A stretch of DNA of 7,627 nucleotides, from assembly GCA_903848435.1 (NCBI GenBank), contig CAINGG010000032.1:1-7627 (forward strand), written 5' to 3'. Positions 1 through 6,604 of the stretch are shown here, one piece after another (within the stretch, counting starts at the first letter, position 1; every line of letters starts with the position of its first letter). This DNA is from an uncultured Actinomycetes bacterium. Lineage in GTDB: Bacteria > Actinomycetota > Actinomycetes > S36-B12. The translations under genes and the position numbers were made by a program. A model generated the notes under the pieces. The model ran no database searches and was not told where the DNA came from. It saw only the letters and a program-made list of their open reading frames with translations.

Positions 1-117
1 GAGCAGCTCGATGATCCGCGGCTTGGTCACCGCGACGTAGGCACCCACACGACCGGCGAGGGAGACCGGCGGCGTGCCCCCGTTGACCGGAGGCGCGGAC
101 TCCTCGATGCTCGCCAC
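1..117 (-). CDS. ctaB: Protoheme IX farnesyltransferase (heme O synthase), N-terminal fragment
   Basis: This is the first 39 codons of a gene that leaves the window on the left. CtaB is a multi-pass membrane enzyme that adds a farnesyl group to protoheme IX to make heme O for terminal oxidases. The visible part has a hydrophilic, Pro/Gly-rich start followed by AYVAVTKPRIIELL, which matches the AYxALTKPRxIELL signature just before the first membrane helix in the family. I chose GTG at 117-115 because GGGGAG lies 7 nt upstream (130-125), because it puts the signature near residue 25 as I recall for mycobacterial CtaB, and because a -10-like element at 175-170 would start transcription downstream of the other candidates. 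In-frame ATGs at 180 and 195 would add 21 or 26 residues; a TAG closes the frame above them. Divergent ctaB/tkt is a known actinobacterial arrangement. Identity is fairly sure; the start is not. Confidence 0.85.
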   Translation of the reverse strand, partial: MASIEESAPPVNGGTPPVSLAGRVGAYVAVTKPRIIELL

Positions 118-169
118 CCGCTGACTCCCCGGTGAATTCTTCCGCCTGGACTCGTCCCTGCCTCCAGCG

Positions 170-175
170 AGTGTA
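170..175 (-). promoter_or_regulatory. Putative -10 element for ctaB (TACACT)
   Basis: TACACT on the minus strand fits the actinobacterial TAnnnT -10 pattern. Transcription would begin near 163, giving a leader of about 46 nt before GTG 117, with GGGGAG in place as ribosome binding site. I see no TTGACA-like -35 at 16-19 bp, which is common in high-GC actinomycetes but leaves the call weak. Confidence 0.35.
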
Positions 176-208
176 GCCATGCGGTCCCGGGGCATTAGTC
201 CCCCTCGC

Positions 209-214
209 TAGGCT
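209..214 (+). promoter_or_regulatory. Putative -10 element of the tkt operon (TAGGCT), leaderless mRNA
   Basis: TAGGCT fits TAnnnT and ends 6 nt before the GTG at 221, so transcription would start at, or within a base of, the first base of the start codon. Three observations agree. There is no Shine-Dalgarno sequence within 15 nt of the GTG beyond a bare AGG. The first three bases of the element are an in-frame TAG that blocks any longer N-terminus. The first motif of transketolase begins at residue 36, so a downstream start would be too short. Leaderless genes starting in ATG/GTG are common in actinobacteria. No clear -35 is visible. Confidence 0.5.
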
Positions 215-220
215 CGCGGC

Positions 221-2305
221 GTGATCACCTCTCCTGCCCTGCCAGGCACCACCGACATCCCCTGGACCGACCTCGATCGCCGCGCGGTCACGACGATCCG
301 CGCCCTGGCCATGGACGCCGTTCAGAAGGCGGGCAACGGTCATCCCGGCACCGCCATGAGCCTGGCACCCGCGGCGTACCTGCTGTTCCAGCAGTTCCTG
401 CGTCAGGATCCGGCCGACCCCAACTGGCTCGGCCGCGATCGTTTCGTGCTGTCGTGCGGCCACACCAGCCTGACGCTCTACATCCAGCTCTACCTGTCGG
501 GCTACGGCCTGACGCTGGATGACCTCAAGGCCTTCCGCACGGAAGGCAGCCTCACCCCCGGTCATCCCGAGTACGGCCACACCGTGGGAGTCGAGACCAC
601 CACCGGCCCGCTCGGCCAGGGAGTCGCCACGGCCGTGGGCATGGCGATGGCCTCGCGCTACCAGCGTGGCCTGCTGGATCCGGACGCCCCGTGGGGCTTC
701 AGCCCGTTCGACCACCACATCTGGGTCATTGCGTCCGACGGGGACCTCGAAGAGGGCGTGTCCGGCGAGGCGTCGTCACTCGCGGGCGTACAACGACTCG
801 GCAATCTCACGGTCATCTGGGATGACAACCACATTTCCATTGAGGGCAACACCGCCGTTGCCTTCAACGAGGACGTCGTCCAGCGCTACGAGTCCTACGG
901 CTGGAACGTCCACCGCGTGGGCATGGCCCCTGACGGCGACGTCGACATCATGGGACTCGCCCGCGCTCTCGAGGCTGCGCGCACCGAGCAGGACCGGCCC
1001 ACCTTCATCGCCATGCGCACGGTCATCGCGTGGCCCGCGCCCCAGCTGCAGAACTCGGCGAAGGCACACGGCGCTGCGCTGGGAGCAGACGAGGTTGCGG
1101 CGACCAAGCAGGCACTCGGGCTCGACCCCACGCAGGACTTCGTGGTCGAAGACGACGTGCTCGCACACTCTCGTGAGGTGATGGCCCGCGGGGCGGATAT
1201 TCACGCGCAGTGGAACATCCGATACGACGCCTGGCGCGCTGCCCACCCCGAACGAGCAGTCCTCCTTGATCGCCTCCTGGCCCGTCGACTGCCCGACGAA
1301 CTCGCCGGCGCCATCCCCGTCTTCGAGGCCGGCACGTCGCTCGCCACGAGGGCGGCATCCGGCAAGGTCATCAACGCGATCGCGGGCGTGATGCCGGAGT
1401 TCTGGGGTGGCTCCGCGGACCTCGCCGAGAGCAACAACACCACCATCGAGGGCGGTCTGTCGTTCCTTCCGGCGGGCGCGCCGGTCAAGGATGCCTCCCC
1501 CTACGGCCGCATCATCCATTTCGGCATCCGCGAGCACGCGATGGGCGCGATCCTCAACGGCATCGCGCTGGAGGGCCTCACACGTCCCTTCGGGGGCACC
1601 TTCCTCGTCTTCAGCGATTACATGCGGGGTTCCATACGCCTGGCCGCCCTGATGCAGACGTCCGTCGTCTACGTCTGGACGCACGACTCGGTGGCACTCG
1701 GCGAGGATGGCCCCACGCACCAGCCGATCGAGACACTCTGGTCTCTTCGCGCCCTTCCCGGCCTGTCCATCGTGCGTCCCTGCGATGCCAACGAGACCGC
1801 ACAAGCCTGGCTCGAGACTCTCCGGCGGGGTACTCCCACCGGGCTCATCCTGGCGCGACAGGCTCTGCCGACGCTCGACCGCTCGGTCTACGCACCGGCG
1901 ACAGGCGTCGCCCGCGGTGCCTACGTCCTCGCGGAGGGCGATGGAGGCACCGCTCAGGTCGTCCTCATCGCCACCGGCTCCGAGGTCACCGTGGCCCTCC
2001 AGGCTCGCGACCTTCTCCAGGCCGATGGCATCGCCACTCGCGTGGTCTCGGCCCCGTGCCTGGAGTGGTTCGACGAGCAGGACGACGCCTACCGTCAATC
2101 GGTCATTCCTGCCGACATCCCGGTGCGGGTGTCCGTCGAGGCAGGGGCGACTCTGGGATGGTGGCGTTACGTCGGAGATCGCGGAGGCACCGTGGGTATC
2201 GACCACTTCGGGGCCAGCGCCAATGGCGCACTACTGCTGGAGAAGTTCGGTATCACTGCGCAGGCCGTCGCCGACACGGCACGCGCCTGCATCGATCGAG
2301 CCTGA
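221..2305 (+). CDS. tkt: Transketolase
   Basis: This is a full-length 694-residue thiamine-diphosphate enzyme of the cytosol. It moves two-carbon ketol units between sugar phosphates in the non-oxidative pentose phosphate pathway. In order: KAGNGHPG at 36-43 (His41 is the conserved active-site His); the ThDP/Mg motif SDGDLEEG at 172-179 with DDN at 201-203 (SDGD rather than GDG is usual in actinobacteria); a TRAASG segment at 376-381 and GGSADLAESN at 396-405 with the substrate-phosphate Arg and Ser; REHAMG at 437-442 with catalytic Glu438; and THDS plus GEDGPTHQP near 487-502. The C-terminal domain (about 555-694) is intact. Length matches the family (about 660-700). GTG at 221 is forced by the in-frame TAG at 209 and by the need for the N-terminal motif. 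It heads the five-gene operon and probably has a leaderless mRNA. Glu403 sits where I recall Gly, Pro or Ala in LAxSN, a mild variation. Confidence 0.98.
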   Translation: MITSPALPGTTDIPWTDLDRRAVTTIRALAMDAVQKAGNGHPGTAMSLAPAAYLLFQQFLRQDPADPNWLGRDRFVLSCGHTSLTLYIQLYLSGYGLTLDDLKAFRTEGSLTPGHPEYGHTVGVETTTGPLGQGVATAVGMAMASRYQRGLLDPDAPWGFSPFDHHIWVIASDGDLEEGVSGEASSLAGVQRLGNLTVIWDDNHISIEGNTAVAFNEDVVQRYESYGWNVHRVGMAPDGDVDIMGLARALEAARTEQDRPTFIAMRTVIAWPAPQLQNSAKAHGAALGADEVAATKQALGLDPTQDFVVEDDVLAHSREVMARGADIHAQWNIRYDAWRAAHPERAVLLDRLLARRLPDELAGAIPVFEAGTSLATRAASGKVINAIAGVMPEFWGGSADLAESNNTTIEGGLSFLPAGAPVKDASPYGRIIHFGIREHAMGAILNGIALEGLTRPFGGTFLVFSDYMRGSIRLAALMQTSVVYVWTHDSVALGEDGPTHQPIETLWSLRALPGLSIVRPCDANETAQAWLETLRRGTPTGLILARQALPTLDRSVYAPATGVARGAYVLAEGDGGTAQVVLIATGSEVTVALQARDLLQADGIATRVVSAPCLEWFDEQDDAYRQSVIPADIPVRVSVEAGATLGWWRYVGDRGGTVGIDHFGASANGALLLEKFGITAQAVADTARACIDRA

Positions 2306-2309
2306 GGAG
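2304..2309 (+). promoter_or_regulatory. Ribosome binding site of tal, overlapping the tkt stop codon
   Basis: GAGGAG shares its first two bases with the TGA that ends tkt (2303-2305) and lies 4 nt before the ATG at 2314. It fixes the tal start and means that ribosomes finishing tkt stop on top of the tal binding site. Confidence 0.8.
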
Positions 2310-2313
2310 CGAC

Positions 2314-3441
2314 ATGACCACGAGCAGCACACCCGTGCCCCTCAGCCAACTCACGCAGGCGGGCGTCTCGATCTGGCTCGATGACCTCGATCGACACCGC
2401 ATCGAGTCCGGCGACCTTGCTCATCTGATGAACGTCGACGAGGTACGCGGGGTGACGACGAATCCGACCATCTTCGCCAAGGCCCTGTCCGGGGAAACGT
2501 CGTCCTACGCCGATCAGCTGCGGGAGCTCGCGGCCGCTGGCTCGGACGTCGATGAGGCCGTACGCGCTCTCACGACGTCCGATGTACGCAGCGCATGCGA
2601 TGTCTTCCACGACTTGTGGACGGAGTCCAACGGGGTCGACGGACGCGTGTCGATCGAGGTGGACCCGCGCCTCGCCCGGGAGACCGAGCTCACCGTCCTC
2701 CAGGCGCGCCTGCTCCACGGGATGGTGGATCGGGGCAACGTGCTGATCAAGATCCCTGCCACGAGCGAGGGTCTTCCCGCGATCACCCAGGTCCTAGGGT
2801 CGGGAATCAGCGTCAACGTCACGCTGATCTTCAGCATCGAACGCTACTCAGAAGTCCTCGACGCGTGGATGTCCGGCCTTGAGCTCGCGCATAAGCACGG
2901 CCATGATCTGTCGTCCATCGAGTCGGTCGCCTCGTTCTTCGTCAGCCGCATGGACTCGGCGGTGGACGCACGACTTGACGCGATCGGCACCCCGGAGGCA
3001 CTGGCGTTGAAAGGCCACGCGGCGCTGGCCAGCGCGCGGCTTGCGTGGGGCGTCTACGAGGACGCCATGGCATCCCCTCGCTGGGCGGCGCTCAAGGCGC
3101 TGGGCGCGCATCCTCAGCGGCCGCTGTGGGCGTCCACGGGTGTGAAGGATCCGGCATTCCCGGCCGATATGTACGTCATGGGCCTGGTGGTCGATGGCTG
3201 CGTCAACACCATGCCCGAGGCGACGCTGCGCGCATCCGCCGACAGCACCAACTTCCGGGGCGACACCGTGACCGGCACCCAGGCTGCTTCGAAAGCGGTC
3301 TGGGCGTCCCTCGAGGCACTCGGCATCAGCGAGACCGAGGTCTGCCTTCACCTCGAGGACGAGGGCGTCGCCAAGTTCGAGCAGTCCTGGAGCGAGCTCC
3401 TCGACACAGTGACGCGCGCCCTGGAGGCAGCTCGCGCGTGA
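2314..3441 (+). CDS. tal: Transaldolase (actinobacterial long form)
   Basis: This 375-residue cytosolic enzyme transfers a dihydroxyacetone unit between sedoheptulose-7-phosphate and glyceraldehyde-3-phosphate through a Schiff base. The Schiff-base lysine is Lys146 in NVLIKIPAT. Other family motifs are SIWLDDLDR at 19-27, GVTTNPTIF at 46-54, VSIEVDPRL at 112-120, SVNVTLIFSIERY at 166-178, SVASFFVSRMD at 204-214 (Ser and Arg for substrate phosphate) and WASTGVKDP at 272-280. Length matches the Mycobacterium and Streptomyces enzymes (about 370), longer than E. coli TalB. The ATG at 2314 is supported by GAGGAG 4 nt upstream, and the reading frame extending to 2056 is only open sequence inside tkt. 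Two normally conserved spots differ: KDP instead of KNP in the WASTGVKNP motif, and VVDGCVNTMPE where I recall V(A/G)P-T-VNTMPE. The gene ends in a 4-nt overlap with zwf. Confidence 0.97.
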   Translation: MTTSSTPVPLSQLTQAGVSIWLDDLDRHRIESGDLAHLMNVDEVRGVTTNPTIFAKALSGETSSYADQLRELAAAGSDVDEAVRALTTSDVRSACDVFHDLWTESNGVDGRVSIEVDPRLARETELTVLQARLLHGMVDRGNVLIKIPATSEGLPAITQVLGSGISVNVTLIFSIERYSEVLDAWMSGLELAHKHGHDLSSIESVASFFVSRMDSAVDARLDAIGTPEALALKGHAALASARLAWGVYEDAMASPRWAALKALGAHPQRPLWASTGVKDPAFPADMYVMGLVVDGCVNTMPEATLRASADSTNFRGDTVTGTQAASKAVWASLEALGISETEVCLHLEDEGVAKFEQSWSELLDTVTRALEAARA

Positions 3442-4958
3442 GCAATCCGCTGCGTGACCCCCGGGATCGGCGCCTGCCCAAGGTCGCCGGTCCGTGCGGC
3501 ATGATCCTCTTCGGCGTCACGGGCGACTTGGCGCGCAAGAAGATCATGCCCGCCATCTATGACCTCGCCAATCGCGGCTTCCTCCCGCCGGGATTCGCCC
3601 TCGTGGGCTTCGCCCGGCGCGAGTGGGCCGATGAGGATTTCGCCGCTGAGGTCCACGACGCGGTCAGGGAGTACGCGCGCACGCCGTTCCGCGAAGACGT
3701 CTGGGCACAACTCAGCGCGGGGATCCGCTTCGTCGCGGGCGACATTCAAGATCCCGAGGCTTATGCACGCCTGAAGGTGGAGGTTGACGCGCTCGACGCG
3801 CAGCGAGGCACCATGGGCAATCACGTCTTCTACCTGTCCATCCCGCCCAGCCTCTTCCCGGTCGTCGTCTCGAACCTGCGTGAGTCGGGCCTGACCGACT
3901 CGATGGGCGACGAGTGGCGGCGCGTCGTCGTCGAAAAGCCCTTTGGCCACGACCTCGCCAGCGCAATCGCCCTCGACGAGGTACTCAACGAGGCGTTCTC
4001 GCCCGACGAGATCTTCCGCATCGACCACTACCTCGGCAAGGAGACGGTGCAGAACATCCTGGCGGTCCGCTTCGCCAATGCGATGTTCGAGCCGATCTGG
4101 AACTGCAACTACGTCGACAACGTGCAGATCACCCAAGCGGAGGACATCGGCATCGGTGGCCGCGCGAGCTACTACGACGGTATCGGCGCAGCTCGTGATG
4201 TCATACAGAACCATCTCCTGCAGCTGCTGGCGCTCACCGCCATGGAAGAGCCGCTGTCCTTCTCGTCCGCTCAAGTGCACGCGGAGAAGGAAAAGGTCCT
4301 CAGCGCTGTCCAGTTGCCCGACAAGATCGACCTGCACACAGCACGCGGCCAGTACGCGGCAGGTTGGCAGGGCGGCGTACCCGTCGTCGGCTTCCTGCAG
4401 GAGAAGGGCATCCCCCCGACGTCGACCACGGAGACATTCGCGGCCATGCGAGTGACCGTCGAGAACCGTCGATGGGCAGGCGTGCCCTTCTACCTTCGGA
4501 CGGGAAAGCGGTTGGGTCGTCGTGTCACCGAGGTGGCCGTGATCTTCAAGCGCGCGCCGCATTTGCCCTTCGCCAGTCAGGCGGTCGAGGAGCTCTCGGA
4601 TAACGCCCTGGTGTTCCGAATCCAGCCCGATGAGGGCATCACCGTGCGATTCGGGTCGAAGGTCCCCAACACTCCAGGCATGGAGGTGCGCGACGTCACC
4701 ATGGACTTCCAGTACGGCGAGTCCTTCGTCGACACGAGTCCTGAGGCCTACGAGCGACTCATCCTCGATGTCCTCCTGGGCGAGCCTCCGCTCTTCCCCA
4801 ACAGCACCGAGGTGGACCTCAGCTGGAAGATCCTCGACCCCGTCCTCGCGTGCTGGGCGGAGCTCGGGCAGCCGGAGCAGTATGCCTCCGGAGGCTGGGG
4901 GCCCTCGTCGGCGTACGACATGATTGCCCGCGACGGACGCACCTGGCGGAGACCATGA
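3438..4958 (+). CDS. zwf: Glucose-6-phosphate 1-dehydrogenase
   Basis: This 506-residue cytosolic enzyme oxidises glucose-6-phosphate to 6-phosphogluconolactone with reduction of NADP+, the entry step of the oxidative pentose phosphate pathway. The N-terminal Rossmann motif GVTGDLARKK is at 26-35. EKPFGHD is at 166-172. The active-site peptide RIDHYLGKE is at 194-202, with substrate-binding His197 and Lys201. The catalytic His259 lies in DVIQNHLLQ (254-262), and RTGKRL is at 354-359. The large C-terminal domain is complete. GTG at 3438 was chosen because it yields the typical SNPLRDPRDRRLP start of actinobacterial Zwf and has GGAGG at 3423-3427, 10 nt upstream. The open frame reaching back to 3045 is a shadow inside tal. 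The GTG overlaps the tal TGA by 4 nt (GTGA), so translation is probably coupled. opcA follows in an ATGA overlap, as expected for the pair. Confidence 0.98.
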   Translation: MSNPLRDPRDRRLPKVAGPCGMILFGVTGDLARKKIMPAIYDLANRGFLPPGFALVGFARREWADEDFAAEVHDAVREYARTPFREDVWAQLSAGIRFVAGDIQDPEAYARLKVEVDALDAQRGTMGNHVFYLSIPPSLFPVVVSNLRESGLTDSMGDEWRRVVVEKPFGHDLASAIALDEVLNEAFSPDEIFRIDHYLGKETVQNILAVRFANAMFEPIWNCNYVDNVQITQAEDIGIGGRASYYDGIGAARDVIQNHLLQLLALTAMEEPLSFSSAQVHAEKEKVLSAVQLPDKIDLHTARGQYAAGWQGGVPVVGFLQEKGIPPTSTTETFAAMRVTVENRRWAGVPFYLRTGKRLGRRVTEVAVIFKRAPHLPFASQAVEELSDNALVFRIQPDEGITVRFGSKVPNTPGMEVRDVTMDFQYGESFVDTSPEAYERLILDVLLGEPPLFPNSTEVDLSWKILDPVLACWAELGQPEQYASGGWGPSSAYDMIARDGRTWRRP

Positions 4959-5863
4959 TCAGGCTCGAGGACACGAGCGGCGGCGCCATCTCGCATGCCA
5001 TCTCCGAGGAGCGTCACCGCATGGGCTCCCCCGCGACCGGCATGGTGCTGACGATGCTCATCCTCACCGACGAGGAGTTTGCCTCCGATGCGACTGAGGC
5101 GGCCGTACTCTCCGCCCGACAGCACCCGATGCGCATCCTGACCCTGATTCCCCGACCCGGTCGCGGGCCCGACCAGATCGATGCCCAGGTCATGGTCGGT
5201 GGCGACGACGGTCCCGGAGAGGTCGCCATCATCCGGCTTCGGGGCGACCGCTCGGGGCATGCCAACTCCGTGGTCATTCCCCTGCTGCTTTCCGACACGC
5301 CCGTCGTGGCGTGGTGGCCAGCGGACGCTCCCCCCGTACCGGCCGACGATCCGATCGGACGGCACGCGCAAAGGCGCATCACCGACCTGTCGACCGCTGG
5401 CGACGTCATGAGCGCACTGGCGGAGCGGCGTGCGGGATACGTTCCCGGCGATGTCGACCTCGCCTGGACGCGCATCACGTCATGGCGCAGTGCACTGGCA
5501 TCCATGCTGGATCTGACCCATGGCCCCATCCGCTCGGCACACGTGGCGGCCGAGGCCGACAACCCAAGCGCCATTCTTCTCGTGTCGTGGCTGCGCGAGT
5601 GCCTCGGCATGACCGTCGAGCTTCGTACCAGCGAGGGGCCGGGCATCACCGAGGCCGTCCTCGTCACGGCCACCGGCGACCTACGCATCTCCCGGCCGGA
5701 GCACAACGTCGCCGTCCTCTCGCGCCCCGGCATCCCGGATTCGACGATCGCGCTGCCGCGGCGGCCACTACCGGAGTTGCTGAGCGAAGAACTTCGCCGC
5801 CTCGATCCTGACGAGATCTACGGCGAGGCACTCCTCGGTACCGCTGCGGCCAATCCGACATGA
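4955..5863 (+). CDS. opcA: Glucose-6-phosphate dehydrogenase assembly protein OpcA
   Basis: OpcA is a protein of 302 residues that binds G6PDH and, in cyanobacteria, activates or assembles it in a redox-dependent way; in actinobacteria its gene sits immediately after zwf, as here. Recognisable family stretches are a GMVLTMLI segment at 29-36, SVVIPLLLSDTPVVAWWP at 105-122, a DPIGRHAQRRITD stretch at 132-144, DLAWTRITSWR at 168-178 and the near-terminal LDPDEIY at 283-289. There is no signal peptide or membrane segment. The ATG at 4955 overlaps the zwf TGA (ATGA) and has GGAG at 4948-4951, only 3 nt upstream, so coupling to zwf is likely. A longer open frame back to 4850 lies wholly inside zwf and lacks family similarity. 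Only one cysteine is obvious (Cys216, in LRECLG), so a disulfide switch inside one subunit seems unlikely; that is inference. Confidence 0.95.
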   Translation: MIRLEDTSGGAISHAISEERHRMGSPATGMVLTMLILTDEEFASDATEAAVLSARQHPMRILTLIPRPGRGPDQIDAQVMVGGDDGPGEVAIIRLRGDRSGHANSVVIPLLLSDTPVVAWWPADAPPVPADDPIGRHAQRRITDLSTAGDVMSALAERRAGYVPGDVDLAWTRITSWRSALASMLDLTHGPIRSAHVAAEADNPSAILLVSWLRECLGMTVELRTSEGPGITEAVLVTATGDLRISRPEHNVAVLSRPGIPDSTIALPRRPLPELLSEELRRLDPDEIYGEALLGTAAANPT

Positions 5864-6597
5864 GCCCCATCGACCTTCGCGTGCTGCCGGATGAGCCATC
5901 ACTGGCCGCAGCCGTGGGTGCGGCCCTCATCAGCGAGATCGTCGCCGCGCAGCAGGAGCGCGGATCAGCATCTGTCGTCCTCACCGGCGGGGGCGTGGGC
6001 ACCGCCACACTCGCCGCCGTTGCGGTTGACCCTCGCCGCGATGATGTGGATTGGTCCCGCGTAGATGTCTGGTGGGGTGACGAGCGCTATGTGCCGTCCG
6101 GTGATCCGGATCGCAACGAGACGGGGGCACGATCGGCTCTCCTCGACGCCCTACCTCTTGATCCCGCACGTATTCATCCGATGCCGGCGGCCGGCGCCGA
6201 CGTCGAGGGTGACGCACTGTCCTACGCCGACCTGCTCAGGTCACATGCCGAGCCCGGCCTCGACGTTCCTCTTTTCGACGTGCTCATGCTCGGCATGGGG
6301 CCGGAGGGGCATGTCGCCTCGCTCTTCCCCGATTCACCAGCAATCCACTCGTCGGCCTCAGTCGTGGCGGTACGCGAATGTCCGAAGCCGCCACCGACGC
6401 GGATCAGCTTGACGCTGCCGTCCATACGAGCAGCCCGGCAGGTGTGGATCATCGCCTCAGGCGACAGCAAGGCCGATGCCGTTGCGTGGTGTGCGGATCC
6501 GAATACCGATCCGGTGACTGTCCCGGCAGCCGGGGCCCGCGGACAGGACGCCAGCGTGCTCTGGGTCGACCGGGCCGCCGCCGCCCACGTGACCTGA
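5860..6597 (+). CDS. pgl: 6-phosphogluconolactonase
   Basis: A 245-residue cytosolic esterase of the DevB/SOL type that hydrolyses 6-phosphogluconolactone to 6-phosphogluconate, directly following Zwf in the pathway. Motifs: VVLTGGGVGTA at 39-49 (the phosphate loop; GGGVGTA replaces the GGSTP of other bacteria, which is usual in actinobacteria), WWGDERYVP at 71-79, DRNETGAR at 84-91, LGMGPEGHVASLFPD at 144-158 with the conserved Gly-His, and the CPKPPPTRISLTLP segment at 174-187. Length is normal (230-260). The ATG at 5860 overlaps the opcA TGA by 4 nt (ATGA), and no Shine-Dalgarno sequence is visible in the 30 nt before it, so expression probably depends on ribosomes finishing opcA. The gene closes the operon and meets rbpA tail-to-tail with 2 bp between the stops. 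Confidence 0.96.
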   Translation: MSPIDLRVLPDEPSLAAAVGAALISEIVAAQQERGSASVVLTGGGVGTATLAAVAVDPRRDDVDWSRVDVWWGDERYVPSGDPDRNETGARSALLDALPLDPARIHPMPAAGADVEGDALSYADLLRSHAEPGLDVPLFDVLMLGMGPEGHVASLFPDSPAIHSSASVVAVRECPKPPPTRISLTLPSIRAARQVWIIASGDSKADAVAWCADPNTDPVTVPAAGARGQDASVLWVDRAAAAHVT

Positions 6598-6604
6598 GGT
6601 CAGG
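6593..6604. repeat. Short inverted repeat spanning both stop codons of pgl and rbpA
   Basis: CCTGA and TCAGG flank a 2-base spacer (6598-6599); each arm contains one of the two facing TGA stop codons. In RNA this could only form a 4-bp stem with a 4-nt loop, with at best an imperfect outer GCCGC/GCGGC extension (6580-6584 and 6606-6610). No U-tract follows in either direction. The symmetry is partly forced by two TGA codons meeting, so a terminator role is doubtful. Confidence 0.3.

Noticed and set aside
189..203. GGGG-cattagt-CCCC as a possible operator or terminator between ctaB and tkt
   Set aside because: A 4-bp G/C repeat in GC-rich DNA is expected by chance, and it matches no operator I know.
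519..1181. Plus-strand open frame of 220 codons inside tkt in another frame
   Set aside because: Arg/Ser/Pro-rich translation typical of a frame-shifted GC-rich gene; it lies entirely in tkt.
776..2206. Long minus-strand open frame (476 codons) opposite tkt
   Set aside because: The plus strand encodes a complete transketolase with all motifs. The antisense frame is a by-product of high-GC third positions and its translation has no recognisable domain and poor composition.
2056..2313. Upstream extension of tal into tkt
   Set aside because: The open frame continues back, but the GAGGAG before ATG 2314 and the family N-terminus place the start at 2314; the extension reads as Arg-rich shadow sequence.
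3045..3437. Upstream extension of zwf into tal
   Set aside because: GTG 3438 gives the standard actinobacterial Zwf N-terminus, and the upstream residues are a shadow of tal.
3348..4562. Long minus-strand open frame (404 codons) opposite zwf
   Set aside because: Same reason: it mirrors the codon structure of a certain gene, with no recognisable motif and no ribosome binding site I would trust.
4850..4954. Upstream extension of opcA into zwf
   Set aside because: The ATGA overlap at 4955 gives a normal-length OpcA; the extra 35 residues lie in the zwf coding sequence and look like frame-shifted sequence.
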